Below, in pieces: positions 35,254 to 45,010 of a stretch of DNA of 64,000 nucleotides. Every line of letters begins with the position of its first letter. Within the stretch, counting starts at the first letter, position 1. Below the pieces are notes generated by a model that saw only the letters and a program-made list of their open reading frames with translations, was not told the origin of the DNA and made no database searches. Source of the stretch: Acinetobacter cumulans. Its GTDB lineage: Bacteria; Pseudomonadota; Gammaproteobacteria; Pseudomonadales; Moraxellaceae. The stretch lies in the NCBI RefSeq assembly GCF_003024525.3, contig NZ_CP035936.1, positions 62,001 to 126,000 of the forward strand, in the 5' to 3' direction. The translations under genes were made by a program, and so were the position numbers.

Positions 35254-36633
35254 ATGCGTCCATTACACCCAATTGACTTTATTTTTCTATCTTTGGAAAA
35301 ACGGCAACAACCCATGCACGTGGGCGGTCTATTTTTATTTCAAATTCCAGACAATGTAGCCGCATCTTTTATTCAAGATTTAGTCTCAGATATTCGAAAC
35401 TCAAAGTCGATTCCCATTCCACCTTTTAATAACAAATTGAATGGGTTCTTTTGGGATGAAGATGAAGAATTTGATTTAGATCATCATTTTCGCCATATTG
35501 CCTTACCACAGCCTGGTCGAATTCGTGAATTACTTACTTATATCTCACAAGAACATAGCGCACTCATCGACCGTGCTAAACCTTTATGGACCTGCCATAT
35601 TATTGAAGGAATTGAAGGCAACCGCTTTGCCATGTATTTCAAGATTCACCACGCCATGGTGGATGGTATCGCAGGTATGCGTCTGGTACAAAAATCTCTT
35701 GCGCATGATCCAACAACTAAAAGTATTGTACCGCCTTGGTGTGTTGAAGGCCCGCGTGCAAAACGCTTAAAACAGCCCAAAGTCAGCCGGGCAAAAAGTA
35801 TTTTAGATGGTCTAAAAAGCCAGCTACAAGCCACACCACGTGTTGCCTACGAGCTGTCTCAGACCATCATGAAAGACATGGGACGCAATCCTGACTACGT
35901 GTCTAGCTTCCAAGCGCCGAGCTCTATTTTAAATCAGCGTGTCAGCTCTTCACGTCGTTTTGCCGCACAATCATTTGAGTTTTCGCGTTTGCGTCATATT
36001 TCCAATGCATTGGGTGTGACGATTAACGATACCGTACTGGCGATTTGTTCAGGCGCACTGCGTGAATATTTAATTCATCAAAATGCACTTCCGAAAAAAC
36101 CATTGATCGCCATGGTCCCTGCTTCTATTCGTGATGATGACTCAGAAACATCAAACCGTATCACCATGATTTTAGCGAATTTGGGTACGCATAAAGATGA
36201 TCCACTAGAGCGTTTAAAAATAGTGCGTCGCAGTGTGCTGAATGCCAAACAACGCTTTAAACGCATGAATGCGAATCAAATTTTGAATTATAGTGCGTTT
36301 ATTTATGGTGCTGCTGGCTTAAATATTGCGTCTGGCCTTATGCCAAAACGTCAAGCGTTTAACCTTGTTATTTCAAATGTGCCAGGCCCTCAAGAGCCTT
36401 TGTATTGGAATGGTGCACGTTTAGAAGCCTTGTATCCTGCTTCTATTATTTTGGATGGCCAAGCGCTGAACATTACAATGACCAGTTATATGGATAAATT
36501 GGAAGTGGGTTTAACTGCTTGTCGTAATGCATTACCTAAAATGCAGAACTTACTTACCCATTTAGAAGATGAGATTCAAACCTTTGAAGCAATTGTGAAT
36601 GCCAATCACCCAAAGTTGCAAGCGGTCAGTTAG
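35254..36633 (+). CDS. atfA: Wax ester synthase / diacylglycerol acyltransferase (AtfA type)
   Basis: This 459-aa WS/DGAT is very similar in length and N-terminus (MRPLHPIDFIFLSLEKRQQP) to A. baylyi AtfA as I remember it. The catalytic HHxxxDG motif is HHAMVDG (about 132-138). The PLW segment (RAKPLWTCHIIEG) and the C-terminal block NLVISNVPGPQEPLYWNGA are present. It esterifies acyl-CoA with fatty alcohols or diacylglycerol to make storage lipid inclusions. A TATACT -10-like box sits about 80 bases upstream. It is monocistronic and lies 2-7 kb from the FadL-type porins. Confidence 0.95.
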   Translation: MRPLHPIDFIFLSLEKRQQPMHVGGLFLFQIPDNVAASFIQDLVSDIRNSKSIPIPPFNNKLNGFFWDEDEEFDLDHHFRHIALPQPGRIRELLTYISQEHSALIDRAKPLWTCHIIEGIEGNRFAMYFKIHHAMVDGIAGMRLVQKSLAHDPTTKSIVPPWCVEGPRAKRLKQPKVSRAKSILDGLKSQLQATPRVAYELSQTIMKDMGRNPDYVSSFQAPSSILNQRVSSSRRFAAQSFEFSRLRHISNALGVTINDTVLAICSGALREYLIHQNALPKKPLIAMVPASIRDDDSETSNRITMILANLGTHKDDPLERLKIVRRSVLNAKQRFKRMNANQILNYSAFIYGAAGLNIASGLMPKRQAFNLVISNVPGPQEPLYWNGARLEALYPASIILDGQALNITMTSYMDKLEVGLTACRNALPKMQNLLTHLEDEIQTFEAIVNANHPKLQAVS

Positions 36634-36725
36634 ATTCTCCAATCTGATCGCATTAAAAGAACTTAGCAATCCAATTTAAATCATCTCACCCCCCTCAGCT
36701 TGAGGGTTGAGACTTCAAAATGACA

Positions 36726-36760
36726 AAAAAATAAGGGGCTCTATATGCCCCTTATTTTTT
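36726..36760 (+). terminator. Bidirectional terminator between atfA and a small gene
   Basis: The 14-bp stem AAAAAATAAGGGGC / GCCCCTTATTTTTT has T-runs on both strands. The stop of the small minus-strand gene lies inside it. Confidence 0.92.
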
Positions 36761-36925
36761 AATGTGTCTACACTGTTTTAATAATTCATGACAAGCTGAA
36801 CGAATCATAGATGCTGTAATTTGTACTTCATTACCACGCTCATCTACGATGTAAGCCGTATGCATATTTTTTGCATCTAGTACATGTTTTAAGCCTGTTT
36901 CAATCACTGCTTTACTTACACCCAT
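36752..36925 (-). CDS. Small conserved-looking protein of unknown function
   Basis: The protein has 57 residues from ATG 36925, with GAGG six bases upstream. It starts MGVSKAVIETGLKHVLD and ends in a basic HIKK. It looks helical-strand-helix and soluble, with a predicted strand TAYIVDERGNEVQIT. The frame extends 13 codons upstream without a ribosome site. The stop codon is inside the shared terminator. No function can be assigned. Confidence 0.65.
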   Translation of the reverse strand: MGVSKAVIETGLKHVLDAKNMHTAYIVDERGNEVQITASMIRSACHELLKQCRHIKK

Positions 36926-37067
36926 CACACACCTCACTTTGCTAAACCATTTCCCCTCTCTCAATTGAGAAATGGCTTTGGCTATTCGATGTGTCTAGTA
37001 TTGTAAATCTGAGATTAAAAGTAAAATTTCAGATGTAACAAGTGTTTAACGATATTCTGTTACAATT

Positions 37068-38522
37068 TCAACTCAGAATGATATCGTATTGCTCTTGCGT
37101 ATACAGATTTTCCACCTGAAACTTGATTACACGACTAATAAAGTGCTCTAAATCGGCCACTGCAGGTGCTTCGGCTGTTAACAATCGGTCAATCACAGAC
37201 GGATGTGCAACCACGGTAAAGCCACCTTGCGATTCAAAAGCACGCGCATATCGTAAGATTTCTCGAAATATTTCATAACATACTGTCTCTGCAGTTTTCA
37301 CATAACCGCGTCCCTGACAAGTTGGGCAGGACTCACACAACAAGTGCTCTAATGACTCACGTGTGCGCTTACGTGTCATTTCCACCAAACCCAGTTCAGA
37401 GACTTGGGTAATTTTGGTTTTGGCATGATCACGTTCGAGCATTTTTTCAAACTGGCTCATCACCTGTTCACGATGCTGTGCTTCTTGCATGTCAATAAAA
37501 TCAATAATAATAATGCCACCTAAGTTACGCAGTCTTAATTGACGGGCGATCACTTGTGTTGCTTCCATATTGGTTTTAAAAACAGTATCTTCCAGTGAAC
37601 GACCACCGACATAAGAGCCTGTATTTACATCAATGGTGGTCATTGCTTCGGTCTGGTCAATCATCAGATAACCGCCCGACTTTAAAGCCACACGCGTTTG
37701 TAAGGCTTTTTGAATATCTTCTTCAACATTATACAAGTCGAAAATTGGACGCTCACCTGGATAGTGAATGAGGCTATCGCGCATATTCGGTACAAAAACG
37801 TCTACAAACTCTTTGAGTTTGCCGTGAATTTCTCGTGAATCGACATGAATTTTAGCGGTGTTTTCGTTGGCCAAATCACGTATAACACGCTGTGGTAAAG
37901 GTAGCTCTTCAAAAATTAACGATGGAACTGCAATACTTTTTTGCTTACGTTGTATGTATTCCCACAGCTTGGCCAAATAAGCCATGTCTTGTGCAATGGC
38001 TGCTTCTTCAATACCATCCGCTGCCGTTCTCACAATAACTGAACCAGGAAGCTTATGCTCGGCTTGAATACGCTCGATAATGCCACGTAAGCGATCACGC
38101 TCCTCTTCAGACTCAATGCGCTGTGATACACCTGTATGACTGCCAAAAGGCATCATGACCAAGTAGCGAGAAGGAATAGATAGGTCTGTGCTTAATCGCG
38201 CGCCTTTGGTACCAAGCATATCTTTCATGACTTGAACCGTCAGGATCTGCCCAGGTTGGAGTAATTCAAAGACATTAGGTGTGGGTTGATTACGTGGCCA
38301 AACCATATCATTGATATGCAAAAAAGCTGTACGCGAGAGACCAATATCAACAAAAGCAGCTTGCATACCCGGAAGCACACGTACCACTTTTCCCTTATAA
38401 ATATTGCCCACCAATCCACGTTTAACAGTGCGCTCAACAAATAGCTCATTGACGGTGCCATTTTCAATTAAAGCCACACGACATTCCATCGGTGTGACGT
38501 TAATCAACAATTCGTCAGACAT
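37068..38522 (-). CDS. rng: Ribonuclease G
   Basis: The protein has 484 residues from ATG 38522 (a TTG four codons upstream is possible). RNase E/G core: an S1 domain near residues 35-120 (VGNIYKGKVVRVLPGMQAAFVDIG), catalytic DNase-I-like region with DVNTGSYVG and IIIDFIDM, and the Zn-link CxxC pair in CESCPTCQGRG. It is the short RNase G form without the RNase E scaffold tail. It matures 16S rRNA 5' ends and cleaves mRNAs. It is the last gene of mreBCD-maf-rng, as in many gammaproteobacteria. Confidence 0.93.
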   Translation of the reverse strand: MSDELLINVTPMECRVALIENGTVNELFVERTVKRGLVGNIYKGKVVRVLPGMQAAFVDIGLSRTAFLHINDMVWPRNQPTPNVFELLQPGQILTVQVMKDMLGTKGARLSTDLSIPSRYLVMMPFGSHTGVSQRIESEEERDRLRGIIERIQAEHKLPGSVIVRTAADGIEEAAIAQDMAYLAKLWEYIQRKQKSIAVPSLIFEELPLPQRVIRDLANENTAKIHVDSREIHGKLKEFVDVFVPNMRDSLIHYPGERPIFDLYNVEEDIQKALQTRVALKSGGYLMIDQTEAMTTIDVNTGSYVGGRSLEDTVFKTNMEATQVIARQLRLRNLGGIIIIDFIDMQEAQHREQVMSQFEKMLERDHAKTKITQVSELGLVEMTRKRTRESLEHLLCESCPTCQGRGYVKTAETVCYEIFREILRYARAFESQGGFTVVAHPSVIDRLLTAEAPAVADLEHFISRVIKFQVENLYTQEQYDIILS

Positions 38523-38560
38523 AATAAGACTCAAAACATTATAAAAATTCTGTATTGCAG

Positions 38561-39127
38561 TTAATTTAGTACCTTAACTGTCTTTAATAACTCTACTGTC
38601 TCGTGCAAAGGTAAGCCAACCACATTGGAATAGCTTCCTTCAATTCGGGGAATATAGCGCGCAGCTATTCCCTGTATCGCATAGGCTCCCGCCTTGCCAA
38701 CAGGTTCACCCGTTGCCCAATAGTCTTCCATATCTTGCACAGTAAGTGTTTGAAATTCAACCTGTGTACGCACTACTATACTGTAAATTTTATCTTTTGT
38801 ACGTACACAAACGCCAGAATACACATCATGGGTGCGACCAGAAATTTGTTGCCACATTTCAAATGCGTGTTGCTTAGATATAGGCTTGCCTAAAATTACA
38901 CCGTCTACCCCTAAACTGGTATCGGCAGCAATAATCACGGCATCAGAAAAATGCGCTTGGACGGCTTCAGCTTTTTGACGCGACAGACGCTCGACATAGT
39001 CCGCAACATGTTCATGTGCTCGAACCGACTCGTCGATGTCTGGGCTAAAAATATCGAACTCAAGCCCGAGCTGTGTGAGCAATTCACGGCGCCGTGGCGA
39101 GCTTGAGGCAAGAACTAGATGCGCCAT
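38561..39127 (-). CDS. maf: Maf-family nucleoside triphosphate pyrophosphatase
   Basis: This 188-aa Maf/YhdE-type protein has the substrate loop LASSSPRRRELL (about 5-16), the conserved DTSLGVDG region with metal-binding aspartate and LGKP, and a C-terminal NVVGLPL. It hydrolyses dTTP/UTP or modified nucleotides to monophosphates. The start overlaps mreD by 13 bases. Rng follows 38 bases after its stop. Confidence 0.92.
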   Translation of the reverse strand: MAHLVLASSSPRRRELLTQLGLEFDIFSPDIDESVRAHEHVADYVERLSRQKAEAVQAHFSDAVIIAADTSLGVDGVILGKPISKQHAFEMWQQISGRTHDVYSGVCVRTKDKIYSIVVRTQVEFQTLTVQDMEDYWATGEPVGKAGAYAIQGIAARYIPRIEGSYSNVVGLPLHETVELLKTVKVLN

Positions 39128-39606
39128 TTATGTAGAAAATAATAAATGACAGGCCAAAACAAAATGCTGGTAAGCAAAGGTTGCCAATGGCGCGCAAATG
39201 AAAAGTGAATACCACTCATGACCTGCGTCAGCCAAACAATGGTTAAGTGCGCTAAAACAGCCAAAGCACTAATAATCCATAAATTGCTAAACGTCAGTAT
39301 ACGGCGTTCACGGATTAAAAACCGTGAAAGAAAGGCAATAAGTACAAAACTTAGTGCATTCATCCCCAATGGGGAATCTAAAAGTAAATCTGCAAATAAA
39401 CCTGTGCCAAAAGCGAACCAAATACCACACCATGTAGGTTGACACAATACCCAAAAGAGCATGATTAACAACATGAATAATGGTCGCCACCCCGTGATCT
39501 CATAAGATAAAGGGTATACCATCAGAATCGACCCTAAAATGACCGAAAAAATAATGGCCATTAAAGGATCGCGATGTACTTTTGGACTTTGTTTAGCGAT
39601 CAGCAT
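39115..39606 (-). CDS. mreD: Rod shape-determining protein MreD
   Basis: This 163-aa membrane protein has five to six helices and the MreD pattern RPLFMLLIMLFWVLCQP, then GLFADLLLDSPLGMNAL. It links MreB filaments to the cell-wall elongation complex in the inner membrane. It overlaps mreC by 14 bases and maf by 13. Confidence 0.92.
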   Translation of the reverse strand: MLIAKQSPKVHRDPLMAIIFSVILGSILMVYPLSYEITGWRPLFMLLIMLFWVLCQPTWCGIWFAFGTGLFADLLLDSPLGMNALSFVLIAFLSRFLIRERRILTFSNLWIISALAVLAHLTIVWLTQVMSGIHFSFARHWQPLLTSILFWPVIYYFLHKWRI

Positions 39607-40450
39607 TCGGTTGCTCCATCGCTAAAGAATCTGAAAATAAAACCACAACGTGATGTCCGCCTGCCAATTGGGCTGCAGGTATTACATCAATTTTAGCAAA
39701 CTCGCCTGAATTATGACGGCTCACTTTTGCCACTGTCCCCACCAAATAGCCCGCTGGAAAATGTGCGCCTAAGCCTGAGCTATACACTTTTTCACCTACT
39801 TTGATGTTGGCACTGGTTGGTACATATTCCATTTTTAAATGGCCTAAATCGCCTGTACCCGTAACAATTGCACGCATACCCGTATGTTCAAGCCGTACCG
39901 ATAAAGAATGTTCTTTATCAGAGAGCAACATCACACGACTACTATGCGGATAGACATTGATAATTTGCCCCATCACGCCCTTATCATCAAGCACAGTTTG
40001 GCCAACGCGTAGTTGACTGGTTGAACCGCGGTTAATCACAATAATATGACGTAGAGGGTCAGCATCTGTACCAATCACTTCTGCAATCTCCATACGCCCA
40101 TCAATAATAAGAGGTGTATCGAGTAAACCACGCAAGCGTGTATTTTCTGCAGAAAGCTCAGAAAGCTTTTGTAAGCGCACTTGTGCCTGCAATAGCTCTG
40201 CCTGCATAGCAGTGTTTTCACGGCGCAGTTGTGCTTCTGATTTGGTTTGCTGGTTGAGCCATTCTCGCGATAACACTGGATAGCTTGCCATGGCATAAAT
40301 AGGATTATATGCCGCGTACAAGACGTCTCTGGCCGGTTGAATTACGTGTGGCATGCGCCAATCAAAGAATAGCACAACCAAGCACGTAATTACCGCAATG
40401 ATAAATGAGCGAAAAGATGGCGGTTGTCTAGAAAACAGTTGAGTTTGCAC
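39593..40450 (-). CDS. mreC: Rod shape-determining protein MreC
   Basis: This 285-aa protein has one N-terminal membrane helix (about 15-33) and a short coiled coil (about 65-110, ending ENTRLRGLL). The periplasmic double beta-barrel carries DPLRHIIVINRGS, GVMGQIINVYPHSSRVMLLSD and GLGAHFPAGYLVGTV. It scaffolds the elongasome (PBP2, RodA, MreD). It follows mreB by 16 bases. Confidence 0.93.
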   Translation of the reverse strand: MQTQLFSRQPPSFRSFIIAVITCLVVLFFDWRMPHVIQPARDVLYAAYNPIYAMASYPVLSREWLNQQTKSEAQLRRENTAMQAELLQAQVRLQKLSELSAENTRLRGLLDTPLIIDGRMEIAEVIGTDADPLRHIIVINRGSTSQLRVGQTVLDDKGVMGQIINVYPHSSRVMLLSDKEHSLSVRLEHTGMRAIVTGTGDLGHLKMEYVPTSANIKVGEKVYSSGLGAHFPAGYLVGTVAKVSRHNSGEFAKIDVIPAAQLAGGHHVVVLFSDSLAMEQPNADR

Positions 40451-40466
40451 CCGCCCAGTCCTTTTC

Positions 40467-41513
40467 TTAGCCTACAAATAACATGTCGTGATTTGGATTA
40501 TCAAAGAAATCTAGAACTTTTCCACCACCACGAGTGACACAAGTTAGAGGATCTTCAGCAACCACCACAGGCAAGCCCGTTTCTTTCGCAAGAAGTTTGT
40601 CTAGGTTACGTAGTAATGCACCACCACCTGTAAGCACAATACCGCGCTCAGCGATGTCTGAAGACAGCTCTGGTGGCGTTTGTTCCAAAGCAGATTTTAC
40701 TGCTGAAACAATGCTTTGTAATGGATCAGAAATCGCTTGAGTAACTTCATCCGATGTTACTGTAATCGCACGAGGTACACCCTCTGCCAAGTTACGGCCA
40801 CGAACTTCAATCTCAAGTGGTTTTTGGCCTTCATCAGGCAATGCCATACCCACTTCTTTTTTAATATTTTCAGCAGTGGTTTCACCAATCACACAACCAT
40901 GCGCTTTACGCACGTAGTTAATGATTTGCTCATCAAATACATCACCACCGATACGGAGTGAGTCTGCATATACACAACCTTGTAGCGAAATAATCGCAAT
41001 TTCAGTTGTACCACCACCCACATCAACCACCATAGAACCGCATGCTTGCTCTACAGGCATGCCCGCACCAATTGCAGCCGCCATTGGCTCTTCAATTAAA
41101 CGTACGTCACGTGCGCCAGCGTTATACACGGCTTCACGAATAGCACGGCGTTCAACCAAAGTTGATTTGCATGGCACACATACCACAACACGTGGCGCTG
41201 GTGGGAAGAGACGTTTTTCATGCACTTTGCCAATAAATTGGTTCAGCATGGTTTCAGTCACTTCAAAGTCTGCAATCACACCGTCTTTCATTGGACGGAT
41301 AGCAGAAATGTTGGCTGGTGTACGACCTAGCATTTGTTTCGCGTCAAGACCTACTGCGGCAACGATTTTTTGTGAACCACTGTGACGAATAGCCACAACC
41401 GTGGGTTCATTTAATATAATGCCTCGTCCTGGCGCATAAATAAGTGTATTTGCAGTACCTAAATCAATGGCTAGATCAGGCGAAAACAAGCCAATTAGTC
41501 GTTTTAGAATCAC
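40467..41513 (-). CDS. mreB: Actin-like rod shape protein MreB
   Basis: The protein has 348 residues with the start set at GTG 41513, giving an N-terminus (M)[18 protein letters not shown] that aligns with E. coli MreB (347 aa). The frame extends 24 codons further upstream without similarity. Actin fold motifs are phosphate 1 [10 protein letters not shown], phosphate 2 [13 protein letters not shown] and adenosine loop [11 protein letters not shown]. It polymerises under the inner membrane and directs lateral wall synthesis. It is the first gene of the operon and divergent from gatC. Confidence 0.93.
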   Translation of the reverse strand: MILKRLIGLFSPDLAIDLGTANTLIYAPGRGIILNEPTVVAIRHSGSQKIVAAVGLDAKQMLGRTPANISAIRPMKDGVIADFEVTETMLNQFIGKVHEKRLFPPAPRVVVCVPCKSTLVERRAIREAVYNAGARDVRLIEEPMAAAIGAGMPVEQACGSMVVDVGGGTTEIAIISLQGCVYADSLRIGGDVFDEQIINYVRKAHGCVIGETTAENIKKEVGMALPDEGQKPLEIEVRGRNLAEGVPRAITVTSDEVTQAISDPLQSIVSAVKSALEQTPPELSSDIAERGIVLTGGGALLRNLDKLLAKETGLPVVVAEDPLTCVTRGGGKVLDFFDNPNHDMLFVG

Positions 41514-41646
41514 GGGGACGTTCTCAGTTAAACTTTTATATGGACGCAAGGTGGCAACTTTAACTAAATGTGATGATTTGAACAAGTCAATCGCTTATTA
41601 TAAGCCTCGATATTTTGAATTTTTTTAATACTGATTAGGTAATGTT

Positions 41647-41961
41647 ATGTCTACAACGGATGCACAGCATTCTGCAGATCTCAATGCACAAACAGTTTCA
41701 TCGATTGCCCATCTGGCTCGATTGTCGCTAGATGACACGCAATCTGCTGAATATGCTCAAAGTTTAAATAAAATTTTAGGCATGATGGACACCTTAAAAG
41801 GTATCAATACAGATGGTGTTGAACCATTAAAGAGCCCATTTGATCATCCACAACCATTACGTCAAGACGTGGTATCAGAAAGCAATCATCGCGATGAATA
41901 TCAAGCAGTTGCGCCAAGCGTGCAAGAAGGCTTGTACCTTGTACCTCGCGTAATTGAGTAA
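41647..41961 (+). CDS. gatC: Asp/Glu-tRNA amidotransferase subunit C
   Basis: This 104-aa protein has GatC landmarks [11 protein letters not shown] (about 20-30), the Asn/Asp-rich helix, LRQDVV and a C-terminal FLVPRVIE-type end (YLVPRVIE). It holds the GatA-GatB interface in the enzyme that converts Glu-tRNA-Gln or Asp-tRNA-Asn to the amide form. It is the first gene of gatCAB. Confidence 0.92.
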   Translation: MSTTDAQHSADLNAQTVSSIAHLARLSLDDTQSAEYAQSLNKILGMMDTLKGINTDGVEPLKSPFDHPQPLRQDVVSESNHRDEYQAVAPSVQEGLYLVPRVIE

Positions 41962-42013
41962 TTTCCGATCAAACGCACTATTGTTTCAAATTAAACGTAA
42001 AGAAATATTTCTC

Positions 42014-43492
42014 ATGACAGATTTACATCGCTTATCAATTCGTGAATTGTCTGAAGGTTTGGCGGGCGCTAAATTTTCTTCACGCGAATTGACCGAACAT
42101 TATTTAAAACGCATTGAAAAAATCGATGCTCAAGTCAAATCATACGTGACCGTCACTGCGGAACAAGCACTTGCACAAGCCGATGCTGCTGATGCTGCCA
42201 TCAAAGCGGGCACTGCATCTGTTTTGACTGGTGTTCCAATTGCGCACAAAGACATCTTTTGTACCCAAGGCATTAAAACCACAGCTGGTTCTAAAATGCT
42301 GGATAATTTTATCTCTCCTTACGACGCAACCGTTGTAGCGAAAGGTAAAGCTGCGGGCCTTGTCACTTTAGGTAAAGTGAACATGGATGAATTTGCAATG
42401 GGTTCAACCTCTGAAAATTCATACTACGGCGCAACTGCTAACCCATGGAACTTAAGCCATGTACCAGGTGGTTCATCTGGTGGTTCTGCAGCGGCTGTAG
42501 CAGCTGACCTCGCACCGTTTGCCACAGGTACAGACACAGGCGGTTCAATCCGTCAGCCTGCATCTTTCTGTGGTTTGACAGGTCTTAAACCAACTTACGG
42601 TCGTGTATCACGCTTCGGTATGATCGCATACGCATCATCTTTAGACCAAGGTGGCCCAATGGCGCGTTCGGCTGAAGACTGTGCTTACCTCATGAACGTG
42701 ATGGCAGGTCATGACGCGAAAGATTCAACCTCTGTTGAAAAAGACGTCGACAACTATGTTGCGAACTTAAACGGCACATCGGTAAAAGGCTTACGCATTG
42801 GTATTCCTAAGCAATACTTTAATGTAGCTGGCTTAGATGCTGACGTAAAAGCACGTGTTGAAGAATCTCTGAAAAAGCTTGAAGAAATGGGCGCAATCTT
42901 GGTTGAGATTGATCTCACCATGACGGATGCTTATGTTCCAACCTATTACCTGATTGCGCCTGCTGAAGCATCTTCTAACTTACAACGTTTTGACGGCGTA
43001 CGTTATGGCTACCGTGCAGAAAATCCAGTTGATTTGATGGATCTTTACAAGCGTTCACGCTCTGAAGGTTTTGGTAAAGAAGTTCAACAACGTATCTTGA
43101 TTGGCACCTATGCGTTATCAGCTGGATACTACGATGCTTATTATGTGAAAGCACAAAAAGTACGTCGTTTAATCCAACAAGATTTCTTAAAAGCATTTGA
43201 ATCTGTAGATGTGATTGCTGCCCCTGCTGCCCCAACAACTGCGTATAAGATTGGTGCAAACCTTTCTCCTGTAGAAATGTACTTAGGCGACATCTACACC
43301 ATCGCAGTGAACTTGGCAGGTCTTCCTGCGATCAACGCGCCTGTTGGTTTTGACAAAGACAACTTGCCTGTTGGCTTACAGCTGATTGGTAACTACTGGT
43401 CAGAATCTCAATTGTTGTCTGTGGTGCATCAGTACCAACAAGCAACGGATTGGCATACTAAACGCGCTGCGATTGCTGAGGAGAATGCATAA
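42014..43492 (+). CDS. gatA: Asp/Glu-tRNA amidotransferase subunit A
   Basis: The protein has 492 residues from ATG 42014; the 20 codons before it in frame overlap the gatC end. It is an amidase-signature enzyme with catalytic Lys79 (PIAHKDIF), the Ser-cisSer pair in the [20 protein letters not shown] and [12 protein letters not shown] segments, and a glutamine-binding region. It releases ammonia from glutamine and channels it to GatB. Its stop overlaps the gatB start (TAATG). Confidence 0.94.
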   Translation: MTDLHRLSIRELSEGLAGAKFSSRELTEHYLKRIEKIDAQVKSYVTVTAEQALAQADAADAAIKAGTASVLTGVPIAHKDIFCTQGIKTTAGSKMLDNFISPYDATVVAKGKAAGLVTLGKVNMDEFAMGSTSENSYYGATANPWNLSHVPGGSSGGSAAAVAADLAPFATGTDTGGSIRQPASFCGLTGLKPTYGRVSRFGMIAYASSLDQGGPMARSAEDCAYLMNVMAGHDAKDSTSVEKDVDNYVANLNGTSVKGLRIGIPKQYFNVAGLDADVKARVEESLKKLEEMGAILVEIDLTMTDAYVPTYYLIAPAEASSNLQRFDGVRYGYRAENPVDLMDLYKRSRSEGFGKEVQQRILIGTYALSAGYYDAYYVKAQKVRRLIQQDFLKAFESVDVIAAPAAPTTAYKIGANLSPVEMYLGDIYTIAVNLAGLPAINAPVGFDKDNLPVGLQLIGNYWSESQLLSVVHQYQQATDWHTKRAAIAEENA

Positions 43493-44967
43493 TGGCTAAG
43501 AACGCTGCTAAACCAAAATCTAACCTGATTGATGGTTGGGAAGTCGTTATTGGTATTGAGATTCACACTCAGCTTGCAACCAATACTAAAATTTTCTCAG
43601 GTTCATCCACTGTATTTGGTCAAGACCCAAATACACAAGCGAGCCTTGTTGACCTTGCAATGCCGGGCGTATTGCCAGTATTGAACAAAGAAGTGGTTGA
43701 TCTTGCAATTCGCTTTGGTTTGGGTATTGATGCTTACATCGACCAAGCTTCTGTATTTGCTCGTAAAAACTATTTCTACCCAGATTCTCCTAAAGGCTAC
43801 CAAATCAGCCAAATGGACAACCCGATTGTGGGCTTGGGTCATATCGACATCCAGCTTGAAGACGGCACAGTAAAACGCATTGGCGTTACCCGTGCGCACC
43901 TTGAGGAAGATGCAGGTAAATCAATCCATGACCAATTTGAAGGCATGTCAGGCATCGACTTAAACCGTGCAGGCACACCTTTACTTGAAATCGTATCTGA
44001 ACCAGATATGCGTTCAGTTGAAGAAGCGGTTGCCTACATTAAAGCGATTCACACGCTGGTACGTTGGTTAGGCATTTCTGACGGCAACATGGCGGAAGGT
44101 TCGTTCCGTGCTGACTGTAACGTGTCTTTACGCCGTCCGGGTCAACCTTTTGGTACACGTTGTGAGTTGAAAAACCTCAACTCATTCCGCTTCATTGAAC
44201 AAGCGATTAACGTTGAAATCGAACGTCAAATGGAAATCCTAGAATGGGATGGCACAATTGACCAAGAAACGCGTTTATTCGACCCTGTGAAGATGGAAAC
44301 ACGTTCAATGCGTTCGAAAGAAGAAGCGAACGATTACCGCTACTTCCCAGACCCTGACTTGTTGCCTGTTATTATTGCAGATGCACAAATTGAAGCAGCT
44401 CGTGCTGCGTTACCTGAGTTGCCTGCTGCACGTCGTGCGCGTTTTGTCGCTGACTTTGGCGTGACTGAGTACGATGCACACGTACTTACGCTTACTCGTG
44501 AAATGTCAGAGTTTTATGAAGACGTAGTAAAAGCTGCAGGCGGCGCTGCGCAAGGTAAAGTGGCTGCGAACTGGGTGATGGGTGAATTCTCTGGTGCTTT
44601 AAACAAAGCGAGCCTAGAACTAGCGGATGCTCCTGTAACAGCAGAAAAACTTGGTGGCATGATTGCACGTATTGTGGACAACACAATTAACGGTAAGATT
44701 GCGAAGCAAGTATTCGGCTTTATGTGGGAAGAAGGCAAAACTGCGGACGAAATTATTGCTGAAAAAGGCTTGAAACAGGAAACTGATACAGGCGCAATTG
44801 AAGCAATTATTAAAGACGTACTTGCAGCTAACGAGAAGATGGTTGAAGAGTATAAATCTGGTAAAGAGAAAGCCTTTAACGGTCTTGTTGGTCAAGTAAT
44901 GAAAGCAGCGAAAGGTAAAGCCAACCCTGCTCAAGTGAATGAATTGATGAAAAAATTGATTGGTTAA
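43492..44967 (+). CDS. gatB: Asp/Glu-tRNA amidotransferase subunit B
   Basis: This 491-aa protein has the N-terminal kinase/amidotransferase cradle: [13 protein letters not shown], then [13 protein letters not shown] and HLEEDAGKS. The C-terminal GatB/YqeY tail domain (about 340-491) binds tRNA and ends in [12 protein letters not shown]. It phosphorylates the misacylated tRNA and amidates it. It is the last gene of gatCAB. Confidence 0.95.
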   Translation: MAKNAAKPKSNLIDGWEVVIGIEIHTQLATNTKIFSGSSTVFGQDPNTQASLVDLAMPGVLPVLNKEVVDLAIRFGLGIDAYIDQASVFARKNYFYPDSPKGYQISQMDNPIVGLGHIDIQLEDGTVKRIGVTRAHLEEDAGKSIHDQFEGMSGIDLNRAGTPLLEIVSEPDMRSVEEAVAYIKAIHTLVRWLGISDGNMAEGSFRADCNVSLRRPGQPFGTRCELKNLNSFRFIEQAINVEIERQMEILEWDGTIDQETRLFDPVKMETRSMRSKEEANDYRYFPDPDLLPVIIADAQIEAARAALPELPAARRARFVADFGVTEYDAHVLTLTREMSEFYEDVVKAAGGAAQGKVAANWVMGEFSGALNKASLELADAPVTAEKLGGMIARIVDNTINGKIAKQVFGFMWEEGKTADEIIAEKGLKQETDTGAIEAIIKDVLAANEKMVEEYKSGKEKAFNGLVGQVMKAAKGKANPAQVNELMKKLIG

Positions 44968-44986
44968 TCTGACCTTTCTCTAAAAG

Positions 44987-45010
44987 AAAACCCGCTTTAG
45001 AGCGGGTTTT
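44987..45010 (+). terminator. Terminator of gatCAB, shared with a convergent accessory gene
   Basis: The 10-bp stem AAAACCCGCT / AGCGGGTTTT has a TTAG loop and a T-run. The last codons and stop of the minus-strand gene at 44997 lie within it. Confidence 0.93.

Noticed and set aside
41514..41585. 24-codon N-terminal extension of MreB
   Set aside because: MreB proteins begin at the equivalent of GTG 41513; the extension has no similarity and lies in the divergent promoter region.
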